In this document: positions 7,065 to 13,603 of the stretch, one piece after another | Layout: each line of letters opens with the position of its first letter | Position numbering within the stretch: position 1 is the first letter of the stretch | Assembly: GCA_036570145.1 (NCBI GenBank) | Contig: DATCPJ010000284.1 | Span: 1 to 23,825 of the forward strand | Source: UBA6019 sp036570145 | GTDB taxonomy: Bacteria > Chloroflexota > Dormibacteria > Dormibacterales > Dormibacteraceae | Direction of reading: 5' to 3' | DNA length: 23,825 nucleotides | Translations under genes and position numbers: made by a program | The notes under the pieces: generated by a model | The model's database searches: none | What the model was told of the DNA's origin: nothing | Seen by the model: the letters and a program-made list of their open reading frames with translations, nothing else

Positions 7065-7070
7065 TATCCT
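7065..7070 (+). promoter_or_regulatory. -10 box of a probable leaderless transcript (LLM gene)
   Basis: TATCCT ends exactly 7 nt before the ATG at 7077, so transcription would begin at the A of the start codon. There is no Shine-Dalgarno in the preceding 20 bases and no clear -35 element. Confidence 0.5.
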
Positions 7071-7076
7071 TCGCGA

Positions 7077-8015
7077 ATGGCTCTCCGGCTCGGTGTCAGC
7101 TATGACGCCGGCAGCTCACTCGCCCCAGCAGTAGAACGCGCCAGGCTGGCCGATCACCTGGGTTACGACTCTCTCTGGCTAAGCCAGCTGCCCCCCGCGC
7201 GGGACACGCCGCTGGTGCTGGCGACGTATGCCGCCGCGACCCCGAGGATAGGCCTTGCAACCGCCGTGCTGCCGATCTACACCCGCCATCCGACGGCGAT
7301 GGCGCAGCTGGCGATGACCCTCGACGAGATCTCCGGCGGTCGCTTCCGGCTCGGCATCGGGGTCAGCCACCAGGTCACCGTGGAGTCGATGTGGGGCCTT
7401 CGGCTCGTCCATCCCGTGGAGGCGATGCGGGAGTACGCCGGCATCGTTCGCTCGCTGGTCACGACCGGCTCGGTGAACGTGGACGGTGAGCATTTCACGG
7501 CTCACACGGCTTACACCGCGCCCCGCCGCGCCGACCTCCCGATCATCATCTCGGCGCTGAGCCCGCGGATGCTCGAGCTTGCCGGCGAGATCGCCGACGG
7601 CGTGTCCCTCTGGATGTGCGCACCCGACTACATCCGGGACGTCGTCATCCCAACCGTGCGGAAGGGCAGGGAGAAGGCGGGCAAGTCGCTCGAAGGCTTC
7701 GAGGTCGAGGCGGCAGTGCCCGTCTGCCTCACGACCGATCGTGCCGACGGGCTTGCCGGCTTCCGCAAGACCGTCGAGCGCTACGCTTCGCTGCCCTTCT
7801 ATCGGAAGGTGCTCGACAAGACGTTCCCCGACATGTCCGACTCGCCCGGCGATCCGATCCTGCAAGCGCTTGCCGGCATCGGTGACATCGCGGAGGTCCG
7901 GGCGACGATCGAGCGCTACCGGGAGGCGGGCACCACCCTGCCCGTCCTCGGGCCCTTCGCCGGCCACGAGGGAGCGGCCGGGTTCGAGGCCACGCTGGAG
8001 GCGCTCGCCGCCTGA
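7077..8015 (+). CDS. LLM-class flavin/F420-dependent oxidoreductase
   Basis: A 312-residue luciferase-like monooxygenase-family TIM barrel. It has an N-terminal LRLGVSYDAG strand, ARLADHLGYDSLWLSQ, a GLATAVLPIYTRHPTAMAQLAMTLDEISGGRFRLGIG core block, and a C-terminal DPILQALAGIGDIAEVRATIERYREAG segment. The 'RHPTxMAQ..TLDEISGGRFxLGIG' block is diagnostic. Such proteins use F420 or FMN; the actinobacterial-type sequence and nearby F420-related genes favour F420, but this is not proven. The substrate is unknown. The start ATG 7077 is supported by a -10 box 7 nt upstream. It is 20 bp from the MntP-like gene and probably co-transcribed with it. Confidence 0.9.
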   Translation: MALRLGVSYDAGSSLAPAVERARLADHLGYDSLWLSQLPPARDTPLVLATYAAATPRIGLATAVLPIYTRHPTAMAQLAMTLDEISGGRFRLGIGVSHQVTVESMWGLRLVHPVEAMREYAGIVRSLVTTGSVNVDGEHFTAHTAYTAPRRADLPIIISALSPRMLELAGEIADGVSLWMCAPDYIRDVVIPTVRKGREKAGKSLEGFEVEAAVPVCLTTDRADGLAGFRKTVERYASLPFYRKVLDKTFPDMSDSPGDPILQALAGIGDIAEVRATIERYREAGTTLPVLGPFAGHEGAAGFEATLEALAA

Positions 8016-8035
8016 GCGGGAACCTCCTCGGGCTG

Positions 8036-8572
8036 TTGCTGGTGAGCCTCTCGGTGGGCCTCAGCAACTTCGCCGGCTCGATCGGAATCGGCCTCTCCGG
8101 AGTCGACGCCCGGACCCGGCTACGGGTCGGCATCGCCTTCGGCCTGTTCGAGGGCCTGATGCCGGTTCTCGGCCTCTTCATCGGCCAGGCGGTCGCCGGG
8201 ACGATCGGCTCCTACGGCCGCTATGTGGGCGCCGGCCTCCTGGTGCTGACGGGTTTCTACACGATCTGGCAGAGCGTCCGGACGGGGAAGGTGGAGCGGG
8301 ATGAGGAAAAGGGCATCCTCGACACCCGCCAGCTGCTGATCCTCGGCATCGCCCTCTCCCTCGACAACCTGATCGTCGGGTTCGCGCTCGGCGTCTACAA
8401 GGTCTCGATCGTGCTGGCGGCGGTGATCATGGCGATCGTAAGCGTCGGCCTCTCGCTGCTCGGCCTCGAGCTCGGCAGCCGGCTCGGCTCGCGGGTCGGC
8501 GAATACAGCGAGATGGCCGGCGGGGGAGTGCTGGTCCTGGTCGGCGTCGCGCTCGGCGTGGGGCTGATCTAA
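8036..8572 (+). CDS. MntP-like putative manganese efflux protein
   Basis: A 178-residue, highly hydrophobic protein with about six membrane helices in two related halves, as in the MntP (DUF204) family. The second half keeps the acidic motif LSLDNLIVGFALG. In the first half the corresponding motif reads LSNFAGSIGIG, with Ser in place of the family's usual Asp, so ion specificity or activity may differ. The start is uncertain. TTG 8036 is the first standard start in frame, but the frame stays open upstream and GTG 8042 is an alternative. It lies between an LLM oxidoreductase and an enoyl-CoA hydratase, and the context gives no hint of a metal-related role. Confidence 0.75.
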   Translation: MLVSLSVGLSNFAGSIGIGLSGVDARTRLRVGIAFGLFEGLMPVLGLFIGQAVAGTIGSYGRYVGAGLLVLTGFYTIWQSVRTGKVERDEEKGILDTRQLLILGIALSLDNLIVGFALGVYKVSIVLAAVIMAIVSVGLSLLGLELGSRLGSRVGEYSEMAGGGVLVLVGVALGVGLI

Positions 8573-8578
8573 TAGGTT
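8573..8578 (+). promoter_or_regulatory. -10-like TAGGTT before the enoyl-CoA hydratase gene
   Basis: TAGGTT ends 6 nt before the GTG at 8584, immediately after the stop of the MntP-like gene. No Shine-Dalgarno is present in the 11-bp gap. It may start a leaderless liu-type transcript. Confidence 0.35.
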
Positions 8579-8583
8579 CTGAA

Positions 8584-9381
8584 GTGGCTGCTCCCGGCTT
8601 CGACGCGGTGCTGGTCGCCCTCGACGGCGCGGTGGCGACGGTCACCCTAAACCAGCCCGAGAAGCGCAACCCGCTCTCGGCCGCGATGGTTCGCGACCTC
8701 GGGGCGGCCCTCGCCTGGTGCCGGGCCGAGCCGGCGGTGCGGGTGGTCGTGGTGACCGGCGCGGGCGACCGCGCCTTCTGCGCCGGAGCCGACCTGGGGT
8801 CCTCCTTCGAGGCCGGCGCGGACCAGCTGAACCGCCATCACGACCGGCGCGGGATCGCCGACCTCTTCCTCGCCCTCCGCGACCTCGGCAAGCCGGTGGT
8901 CGGGCGGATCAACGGCCACGCCCTCGCCGGCGGATTCGGCCTCGCGTGCGCCTGCGACGTCCTGCTGGCGGTCGAGACGGCGACCTTCGGAACACCGGAG
9001 ATCAACGTCGGCGTCTGGCCGATGATGATCTCGGCCATCCTTGCTCGCAACCTGCCCCGCAAGGTGGTGCTCGAGATGATGCTTCTCGGCGACCGCTGGA
9101 CCGCCGCCCAGCTGAAGGAGGTCGGGCTTGTCAGCCGCGTCGCCGGGAGCCTCGCGGAGCTCGACGAGCTGACGGCCGCGGTCGCCGCCAAGCTGGCCGC
9201 CAAGCCACCGGCGGTCATGCGCCTGGGACGGGACGCCTTCTACCGGATGGAGGACATGACCCTTGACGAGGCGCTCGCCTACCTCCACTCGCAGCTGACG
9301 CTGGTGACCCTGACCGAGGATTCCCAGGAGGGTGTCAAGGCTTTCCTGGAGAAGCGCGAACCTGATTTCAAGGGGCGCTGA
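8584..9381 (+). CDS. enoyl-CoA hydratase/isomerase family (probable 3-methylglutaconyl-CoA hydratase type)
   Basis: A 265-residue crotonase-fold enzyme. The CoA and oxyanion-hole motifs are visible as DRAFCAGADL and INGHALAGGFGLACACDV, followed by FGTPEINVGVWPMM. One catalytic Glu is present in TPE. The other position, Glu in GGxxE-L of classical crotonases, is Gly in GGFGL, an arrangement I recall from LiuC-like methylglutaconyl-CoA hydratases. The next genes are HMG-CoA lyase (7 bp away) and an acyl-CoA carboxylase beta subunit, which matches leucine catabolism (3-methylglutaconyl-CoA to HMG-CoA). The start is GTG 8584. The substrate assignment rests on context and a single motif, so the family is sure and the function is probable. 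Confidence 0.88.
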   Translation: MAAPGFDAVLVALDGAVATVTLNQPEKRNPLSAAMVRDLGAALAWCRAEPAVRVVVVTGAGDRAFCAGADLGSSFEAGADQLNRHHDRRGIADLFLALRDLGKPVVGRINGHALAGGFGLACACDVLLAVETATFGTPEINVGVWPMMISAILARNLPRKVVLEMMLLGDRWTAAQLKEVGLVSRVAGSLAELDELTAAVAAKLAAKPPAVMRLGRDAFYRMEDMTLDEALAYLHSQLTLVTLTEDSQEGVKAFLEKREPDFKGR

Positions 9382-9388
9382 AAGAGGC

Positions 9389-10294
9389 ATGGGCGAGGCG
9401 ATCCGCTTCGTCGAGGTCGCTCCCCGCGACGGCTTCCAGAACTGGCCCGACCCGGTCTCCACCGAGATCAAGGAACGGCTCGTCCGCGACCTCCTGGGGG
9501 CTGGCGTGGGGACCGTGGAAGCGACCTCCTTCGTGTCGCCGAAATGGGTGCCTCAGATGGCCGACGCGGAGGAGCTGATGGGCCGCCTCGGCCTCGAGCT
9601 CCAGCCCCGCCTGCGGGTCCTCGTGCCGAACCTGCTCGGCTACCGGCGCGCGGTCGCCGCCGGCGCTGCGGTGGTGGTCGTCAACCTCGCGGTGACCGAC
9701 GGGTTCAACCGCCGGAACCTCAATCGAACCGTGGCGGAAACGCTCGCCGAGATCACCGCCGTCTGCGAGGTCGCCACCCCGGCGGGGGTCGAGGTGATCG
9801 GCAGCGTGAGCGTCGCCTGGGGCTGCCCCTACGACGGCCCGGTCAGCAAGGAGCAGACGCTCGATGCGTCGAGGCGGCTGCTCGCAGCCGGCTGTGGCAA
9901 GCTCTCGATCGCCGACACCATCGGCGTCGCCCACCCCGGGGCCGTGAGCGAGCTCTGCCACGACGCCGTCGCCGAATTCGGAGCTGACCGCGTGGCGGTC
10001 CACTTCCACGACACCCGGGGACTCGGCGTCGCGAACGTGCTGGCGGCGCTCGAGGCCGGTGTGCGCGAGTTCGAGGGATCGCTCGCCGGCATCGGCGGCT
10101 GCCCCTTCGCTCCGCGCGCCACCGGCAACGTCTGCAGCGAGGATCTTCTTCACATGCTCGACCTGATGGGCTTTTCCAGCGGAGCCGCCGTGCCGCGGCT
10201 GCTGGAGATCGCCGCCCGGCTCGCCGAGGAGCTCGGCAAGCCCCTCCCGGGCAAGCTCTACAAGGCCGGTCTCGAGCCCTGGGCCGCCGGATGA
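9389..10294 (+). CDS. hydroxymethylglutaryl-CoA lyase
   Basis: A 301-residue TIM-barrel lyase of the DRE-TIM (HMGL-like) family. It would cleave HMG-CoA to acetoacetate and acetyl-CoA in leucine degradation. Seen are VEVAPRDGFQN, with metal and substrate residues Arg13-Asp14; VAWGCPYDG; the metal-binding HFHDT (His205, His207); and the family signature GIGGCPFAPRATGNVCSED with the catalytic Cys at about 238. Length is typical. ATG 9389 was chosen because MGEAIRFVEVAPRDG aligns with the family start; the frame is open upstream into the hydratase gene. The stop overlaps the ATG of the next gene (ATGA), which implies translational coupling. In vivo the lyase should act directly after the hydratase encoded just before it. 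Confidence 0.92.
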   Translation: MGEAIRFVEVAPRDGFQNWPDPVSTEIKERLVRDLLGAGVGTVEATSFVSPKWVPQMADAEELMGRLGLELQPRLRVLVPNLLGYRRAVAAGAAVVVVNLAVTDGFNRRNLNRTVAETLAEITAVCEVATPAGVEVIGSVSVAWGCPYDGPVSKEQTLDASRRLLAAGCGKLSIADTIGVAHPGAVSELCHDAVAEFGADRVAVHFHDTRGLGVANVLAALEAGVREFEGSLAGIGGCPFAPRATGNVCSEDLLHMLDLMGFSSGAAVPRLLEIAARLAEELGKPLPGKLYKAGLEPWAAG

Positions 10295-11808
10295 CGGATC
10301 GATCGCGGAAGCTCCGCGAGAAAGCGCTGGCGGGCGGCACCCGCTACCTGCCCAAGCTCCGCGAGCAGAACAAGCTGACCGTCCGGGAGCGGCTCGACCT
10401 TCTCCTCGACGCGGGGTCGTTCGTCGAGGACGGCCTCTTCGCCAACGTCCTGGCGGAGGACCTCCCCGCCGACGGGGTGGTGACCGGGCTGGGCACGATC
10501 GACGGCCGGCGGGTCGCGATCATGGCCAACGACCCCACCGTCAAGGCGGGCTCCTGGGGGGCGCGGACGGTCGAGAAGATAATCCGGGTCCAGGAGACGG
10601 CGGCTCGGCTCCGGGTGCCGCTCTTCTACCTGGTCGACAGCGCCGGCGCGCGGATCACCGACCAGATCGACATGTTCCCGGGTCGGCGGCACGCCGGGCG
10701 CATCTTCTACAACGAGGTCCGCCTCTCCGGCCAGGTGCCCCAGATATGCCTCCTGTTCGGCCCGTCTGCCGCCGGCGGAGCCTACATCCCCGCCTTCTGC
10801 GACGTCGTGATCATGGTCGAGGGCAACGCCTCGATGTACCTCGGCTCGCCCCGGATGGTGGAGGTCGTGGTGGGCGAGAAGGTGTCCCTGGAGGAGCTCG
10901 GCGGCGCCCGCATGCACTGCACGGTGAGCGGCTGCGGCGACTTCCTGGTGACCGATGACGCGGCCGCCATCGAGACTGCCCGCGCCTACCTCTCCTATTT
11001 GCCGGGCAGCTGGTCGGAAAAGCCGCCCGCGGCCGAGCCGAAGGCCGCGCCGGGGGGCCGCGCGATCACCGAGCTGATCCCGGAGGAGCCGCAGCGCGGT
11101 TACGACATGCGCAAGGTGATCGAGGCGCTCGTCGATGCGAACTCCTGGTTCGAGGTGAAGAAGCTCTTCGCCAAGGAGCTGCTGACCGGCTTCGCCCGGT
11201 TGGCCGGCGAGGTCGTCGGCATCGTCGCCAACCAGCCGATGCAGAAGGGCGGCGTGCTCTTCGTCGACAGCGCCGACAAGGCAGCCCGCTTCATCTGGAT
11301 CTGCGACGCCTTCAACATCCCGCTCCTCTTCCTGGCCGACGTCCCGGGTTTCATGATCGGGACCGATGTCGAGCGGCAGGGCATCATCCGGCACGGCGCG
11401 AAGATGATCAGCGCAGTCTCCGAGGCGACCGTCCCCAAGATCTCGGTCATCATCCGGAAGGCTTACGGAGCGGGGCTCTACGCGATGGCCGGACCCGCCT
11501 ACGACCCCGACTGCACGATCGCGCTGCCTTCGGCCCAGATCGCCGTCATGGGACCCGCCCCGGCGGTCAACGCGGTCTTCTTCAACAAGCTGGCCGAACT
11601 GCCCGAGGAGCAGCGGGCGGAGCGGCGCCGCGAGCTGGAGGCCGAGTACCTGGAGGACGTGGACCTCTACAAGCTGGCGGCCAACCTGGTCGTCGACGCG
11701 GTGGTCGAGCCGGAAGAGCTACGGGAGGAGCTGATCCGCCGCTTCCGGATGTACGCCTCACGCACCGAACCCCGGGTGGACCGCAAACACGGGGTGCCGC
11801 CGGTCTGA
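10291..11808 (+). CDS. acyl-CoA carboxylase carboxyltransferase (beta) subunit
   Basis: A 505-residue biotin-dependent carboxyltransferase with the usual two crotonase-like halves. N-half: DSAGARITDQ, then the oxyanion/biotin loop GPSAAGGAYIPAFCD (about 158-171), then SMYLGSPRMVE. C-half: FLADVPGFMIGTDVERQGIIRHGAKM and KAYGAGLYAMAG (about 390-401). Length is slightly short for methylcrotonyl-CoA carboxylase beta (about 530) and close to propionyl/acyl-CoA types. Context (hydratase and HMG-CoA lyase directly upstream, ATGA overlap) supports methylcrotonyl-CoA carboxylase, as in the liu and Bacillus yng clusters. The biotin-carboxylase/BCCP alpha subunit it needs is not in the window. A repeat-rich gap follows the stop. 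Confidence 0.93.
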   Translation: MTDRSRKLREKALAGGTRYLPKLREQNKLTVRERLDLLLDAGSFVEDGLFANVLAEDLPADGVVTGLGTIDGRRVAIMANDPTVKAGSWGARTVEKIIRVQETAARLRVPLFYLVDSAGARITDQIDMFPGRRHAGRIFYNEVRLSGQVPQICLLFGPSAAGGAYIPAFCDVVIMVEGNASMYLGSPRMVEVVVGEKVSLEELGGARMHCTVSGCGDFLVTDDAAAIETARAYLSYLPGSWSEKPPAAEPKAAPGGRAITELIPEEPQRGYDMRKVIEALVDANSWFEVKKLFAKELLTGFARLAGEVVGIVANQPMQKGGVLFVDSADKAARFIWICDAFNIPLLFLADVPGFMIGTDVERQGIIRHGAKMISAVSEATVPKISVIIRKAYGAGLYAMAGPAYDPDCTIALPSAQIAVMGPAPAVNAVFFNKLAELPEEQRAERRRELEAEYLEDVDLYKLAANLVVDAVVEPEELREELIRRFRMYASRTEPRVDRKHGVPPV

Positions 11809-11834
11809 CGCGGTGAACCTCTAGCCGCTCTAAG

Positions 11835-11880
11835 AAGCAGTTTTCCCCCTCCCCGCTGGCGGGGAGGGCAGGGGGGGGCC
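11835..11880 (+). repeat. palindromic repeat, copy 1
   Basis: AAGCAG, then TTTTCC, then a perfect 10-bp stem CCCTCCCCGC (11847-11856) / GCGGGGAGGG (11859-11868), then a G-rich tail ending GGCC. Without a T-tract downstream of the stem it is not a classical terminator. Confidence 0.7.
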
Positions 11881-12012
11881 AGACATAGGGCTAAATGCAG
11901 CCCCGACCCGACGACCTACTGCCGCCCACGCGATGCTGTTCTCCTGGGGCCGTTTTCAGGCCTCTGTATGCCAGGGAACGGTCTCACCAGGTCTGCAGTT
12001 CGGCCTGCGCCG

Positions 12013-12061
12013 GGCCCCACCCTGCCCTCCCCACAAATGGGGAGGGGGAAAACAGCTGCTT
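12013..12061 (-). repeat. palindromic repeat, copy 2 (inverted)
   Basis: Read on the minus strand it repeats copy 1: AAGCAG(CTG), TTTTCCCCCTCCCC, GGGGAGGGCAGGG, then T and GGGGCC. The stem is CCCTCCCC (12025-12032) with GGGGAGGG (12039-12046) and a 6-base loop. The loop differs from copy 1 while the stem is conserved, so the hairpin itself seems to be what is retained. Confidence 0.7.
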
Positions 12062-12076
12062 GGGGCGGCCAAAGAC

Positions 12077-13129
12077 TCAGCCCTTTTGAGCGCGGACTTC
12101 GGCGGCTATCGCGTCCCCCACCTCGGAGGTGCTCGCCTTCCCGCCCAGCTCGCCCGTGAGGATCCCCGCCGCGGTCACCCGGCCGATCGCCGCCTCGATG
12201 CGGGCCGCCGCCTCCTCCTCGCCCAGGTGGCGGAGCAGCAGAGCCCCGCTCCAGATCGACCCGATCGGATTGGCGAGGCCCTTGCCCGCGATGTCGGGGG
12301 CCGAGCCATGAACCGGCTCGAACAGGCTCGGGTGCTCGCGCTCCGGGTTGAGGTTGGCGGAGGCGGCCAGGCCCATGCTGCCCTGGATCGCCGCACCGAG
12401 GTCGGTGAGGATGTCGGCAAAAAGGTTGGAGCCGATCACCACGTCGATGGTGTCCGGCCGCAGCACCATCCGGGCCGCCATCGCGTCGACCAGGACTCGC
12501 TCGACCTGCACCTCCGGGAACTCCTCCCGGCCGACGTCGGCGATGACCTCGTCCCAGAGCACGTAGGCGTAGCGGCTGGCATTGGACTTGGTGACGTTGA
12601 TGAGCCGCTTCTTGCGCTCCATCGCCCGCGCGAAGGCGTAGCGGGCGCAGCGCTCGATCGCGTGGCGGGTGAAGACCGGGACCTCGACCGCGAGCTCGGC
12701 GGGGTGGCCGGCGTGGACCCGACCGCCGGTCCCTGAATACTCTCCCTCGGTGTTCTCGCGGATGAAGAGCATGTCGACGTCGGCTGGGCCCCGGCGGGCC
12801 AGCGGGCTGGCGACGCCGGGGAGGCAGCGAACCGGGCGGAGGTTGACGTACTGCTCGAACGCCTTCCGGATCGGCAGCAGCAGGCCCCAAAGGCTGACGT
12901 GGTCGGGGACCGTCGGCCAGCCGCAGGCGCCGAGGTAGATCGCGTCGTAGGCCTGAAGCGTGGCAAGCGCGTCCTCCGGCATCATCCGGCCGGTGCGAAG
13001 GTAGTGATCGCTGTTCCAGTCGAAGGCGTCGAACTGGAGGCCGGTGAGCGCCGCGCGCAGCACCTTGATGCCTTCGGGAACGACCTCCTTGCCGACGCCG
13101 TCCCCGGCGATCACGGCGATCCGGTGCAT
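12077..13129 (-). CDS. tartrate dehydrogenase/D-malate dehydrogenase (decarboxylating)-like, IPMDH family
   Basis: A 350-residue beta-decarboxylating dehydrogenase. It begins HRIAVIAGDGVGKEVVPEG, the TtuC/DmlA-type start. It then shows the substrate loop SLWGLLLPIRKAFEQYVNLRPVR, RENTEGEYSGTGG, the catalytic Lys in NVTKSNA and the metal-site stretch SNLFADILTDLGAA. The nucleotide-binding block is EPVHGSAPDIAGKGLANPIGSIWSG. VPDHVSLWGLLLPIR favours tartrate/D-malate dehydrogenase over 3-isopropylmalate or isocitrate dehydrogenase, since no leuCD or aconitase genes are nearby. The enzyme would oxidise and decarboxylate D-malate or tartrate with NAD+. The start ATG 13129 lies 8 nt after a TAATCT -10 box. 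The frame stays open far upstream, but homology begins here. Exact substrate is uncertain. Confidence 0.9.
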   Translation of the reverse strand: MHRIAVIAGDGVGKEVVPEGIKVLRAALTGLQFDAFDWNSDHYLRTGRMMPEDALATLQAYDAIYLGACGWPTVPDHVSLWGLLLPIRKAFEQYVNLRPVRCLPGVASPLARRGPADVDMLFIRENTEGEYSGTGGRVHAGHPAELAVEVPVFTRHAIERCARYAFARAMERKKRLINVTKSNASRYAYVLWDEVIADVGREEFPEVQVERVLVDAMAARMVLRPDTIDVVIGSNLFADILTDLGAAIQGSMGLAASANLNPEREHPSLFEPVHGSAPDIAGKGLANPIGSIWSGALLLRHLGEEEAAARIEAAIGRVTAAGILTGELGGKASTSEVGDAIAAEVRAQKG

Positions 13130-13136
13130 ACAGGCG

Positions 13137-13142
13137 AGATTA
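13137..13142 (-). promoter_or_regulatory. -10 box TAATCT of the dehydrogenase gene
   Basis: On the minus strand TAATCT ends 8 nt before the ATG at 13129, with no Shine-Dalgarno between, consistent with an almost leaderless transcript. A -35 element is not obvious. Confidence 0.45.
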
Positions 13143-13201
13143 GCTGTTCTCTTAACCGGCTCGGTTTGCGAACGGCCCTGGCGACGCCAGGATTCAGCGC
13201 C

Positions 13202-13594
13202 ATGAAAGCTCTCTCCATCCGCCATCCCTGGGTCGACCTCATCCTCGCCGGCAGCAAGACGATCGAGATCCGCACCTGGTCCACCCGCTACCGAGGGCCA
13301 CTCCTCCTCCATGCGTCGGGTGCCTATGGGATATCCGAACGCGAGGCCTCGGCCCGGCTCCGGCTGCCGCCTCCCCAGCCCGAGACGATGAGCGCGATCG
13401 TTGGGATCGCCGAGCTTGTCGATTGCCGGCCGGTGCGGAAGGAGGATTGGAAGAGCGCGGGCCTGCCTCCTCTGGAGGGCAAGCTCTGGGCCTGGGTGTT
13501 CGCCGAGCCACGATCGATCGGGCCGGTCTTCCAGGCCGGCAACCGCACCCTGTTCGACATCGACGAAGGGGTGCTGCTGGCGCCGGCGACGTAG
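13202..13594 (+). CDS. ASCH domain-containing protein
   Basis: A 130-residue protein whose opening MKALSIRHPWVDLILAGSKTIEIRTW, then YRGPLLLHAS and SAIVGIAELVDC, is the typical ASCH beta-barrel order (the ASC-1 homology, PUA-like fold). ASCH proteins are thought to bind RNA or modified nucleotides, and one family member (YqfB) is an N4-acetylcytidine amidohydrolase. Which of these applies here is unknown. The Lys-Thr-x-Glu-x-Arg stretch (KTIEIRTW) is the conserved ligand-facing motif. The ATG at 13202 lacks a strong Shine-Dalgarno. The gene is divergent from the dehydrogenase (72 bp) and ends 9 bp before the sarcosine-oxidase-like gene, whose -10 box overlaps this stop codon. Confidence 0.88.
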   Translation: MKALSIRHPWVDLILAGSKTIEIRTWSTRYRGPLLLHASGAYGISEREASARLRLPPPQPETMSAIVGIAELVDCRPVRKEDWKSAGLPPLEGKLWAWVFAEPRSIGPVFQAGNRTLFDIDEGVLLAPAT

Positions 13595-13597
13595 TGT
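13592..13597 (+). promoter_or_regulatory. -10 box TAGTGT overlapping the ASCH stop codon
   Basis: TAGTGT ends 7 nt before the GTG at 13604, placing transcription start on the start codon. Its first three bases are the TAG stop of the upstream ASCH gene. Confidence 0.45.
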
Positions 13598-13603
13598 TGG
13601 GGC

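Larger units (their letters stand above)
11835..12061. repeat. MITE-like unit: two palindromic repeats in inverted orientation
   Basis: This covers most of the 268-bp gap between convergent stops (11808 plus, 12077 minus). The outer 46-49 bp at each end are near-identical inverted copies, both beginning AAGCAG and running through TTTTCCCCCTCCCC, and each contains its own hairpin. The central 132 bp encode nothing convincing. No target-site duplication is evident on either side. It may be a non-autonomous mobile element, or simply two insertions of a common intergenic palindrome that also terminate the two flanking genes. Confidence 0.6.

Noticed and set aside
11809..12076. CRISPR array or riboswitch in the repeat-rich gap
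   Set aside because: Only two repeats, in inverted orientation, with no regular spacers and no conserved aptamer pattern I recognise.
11889..12159. Short open frames in the repeat gap (about 11895-12089 and 11968-12159)
   Set aside because: They run across the palindromes, lack ribosome sites and have no plausible composition or motif.
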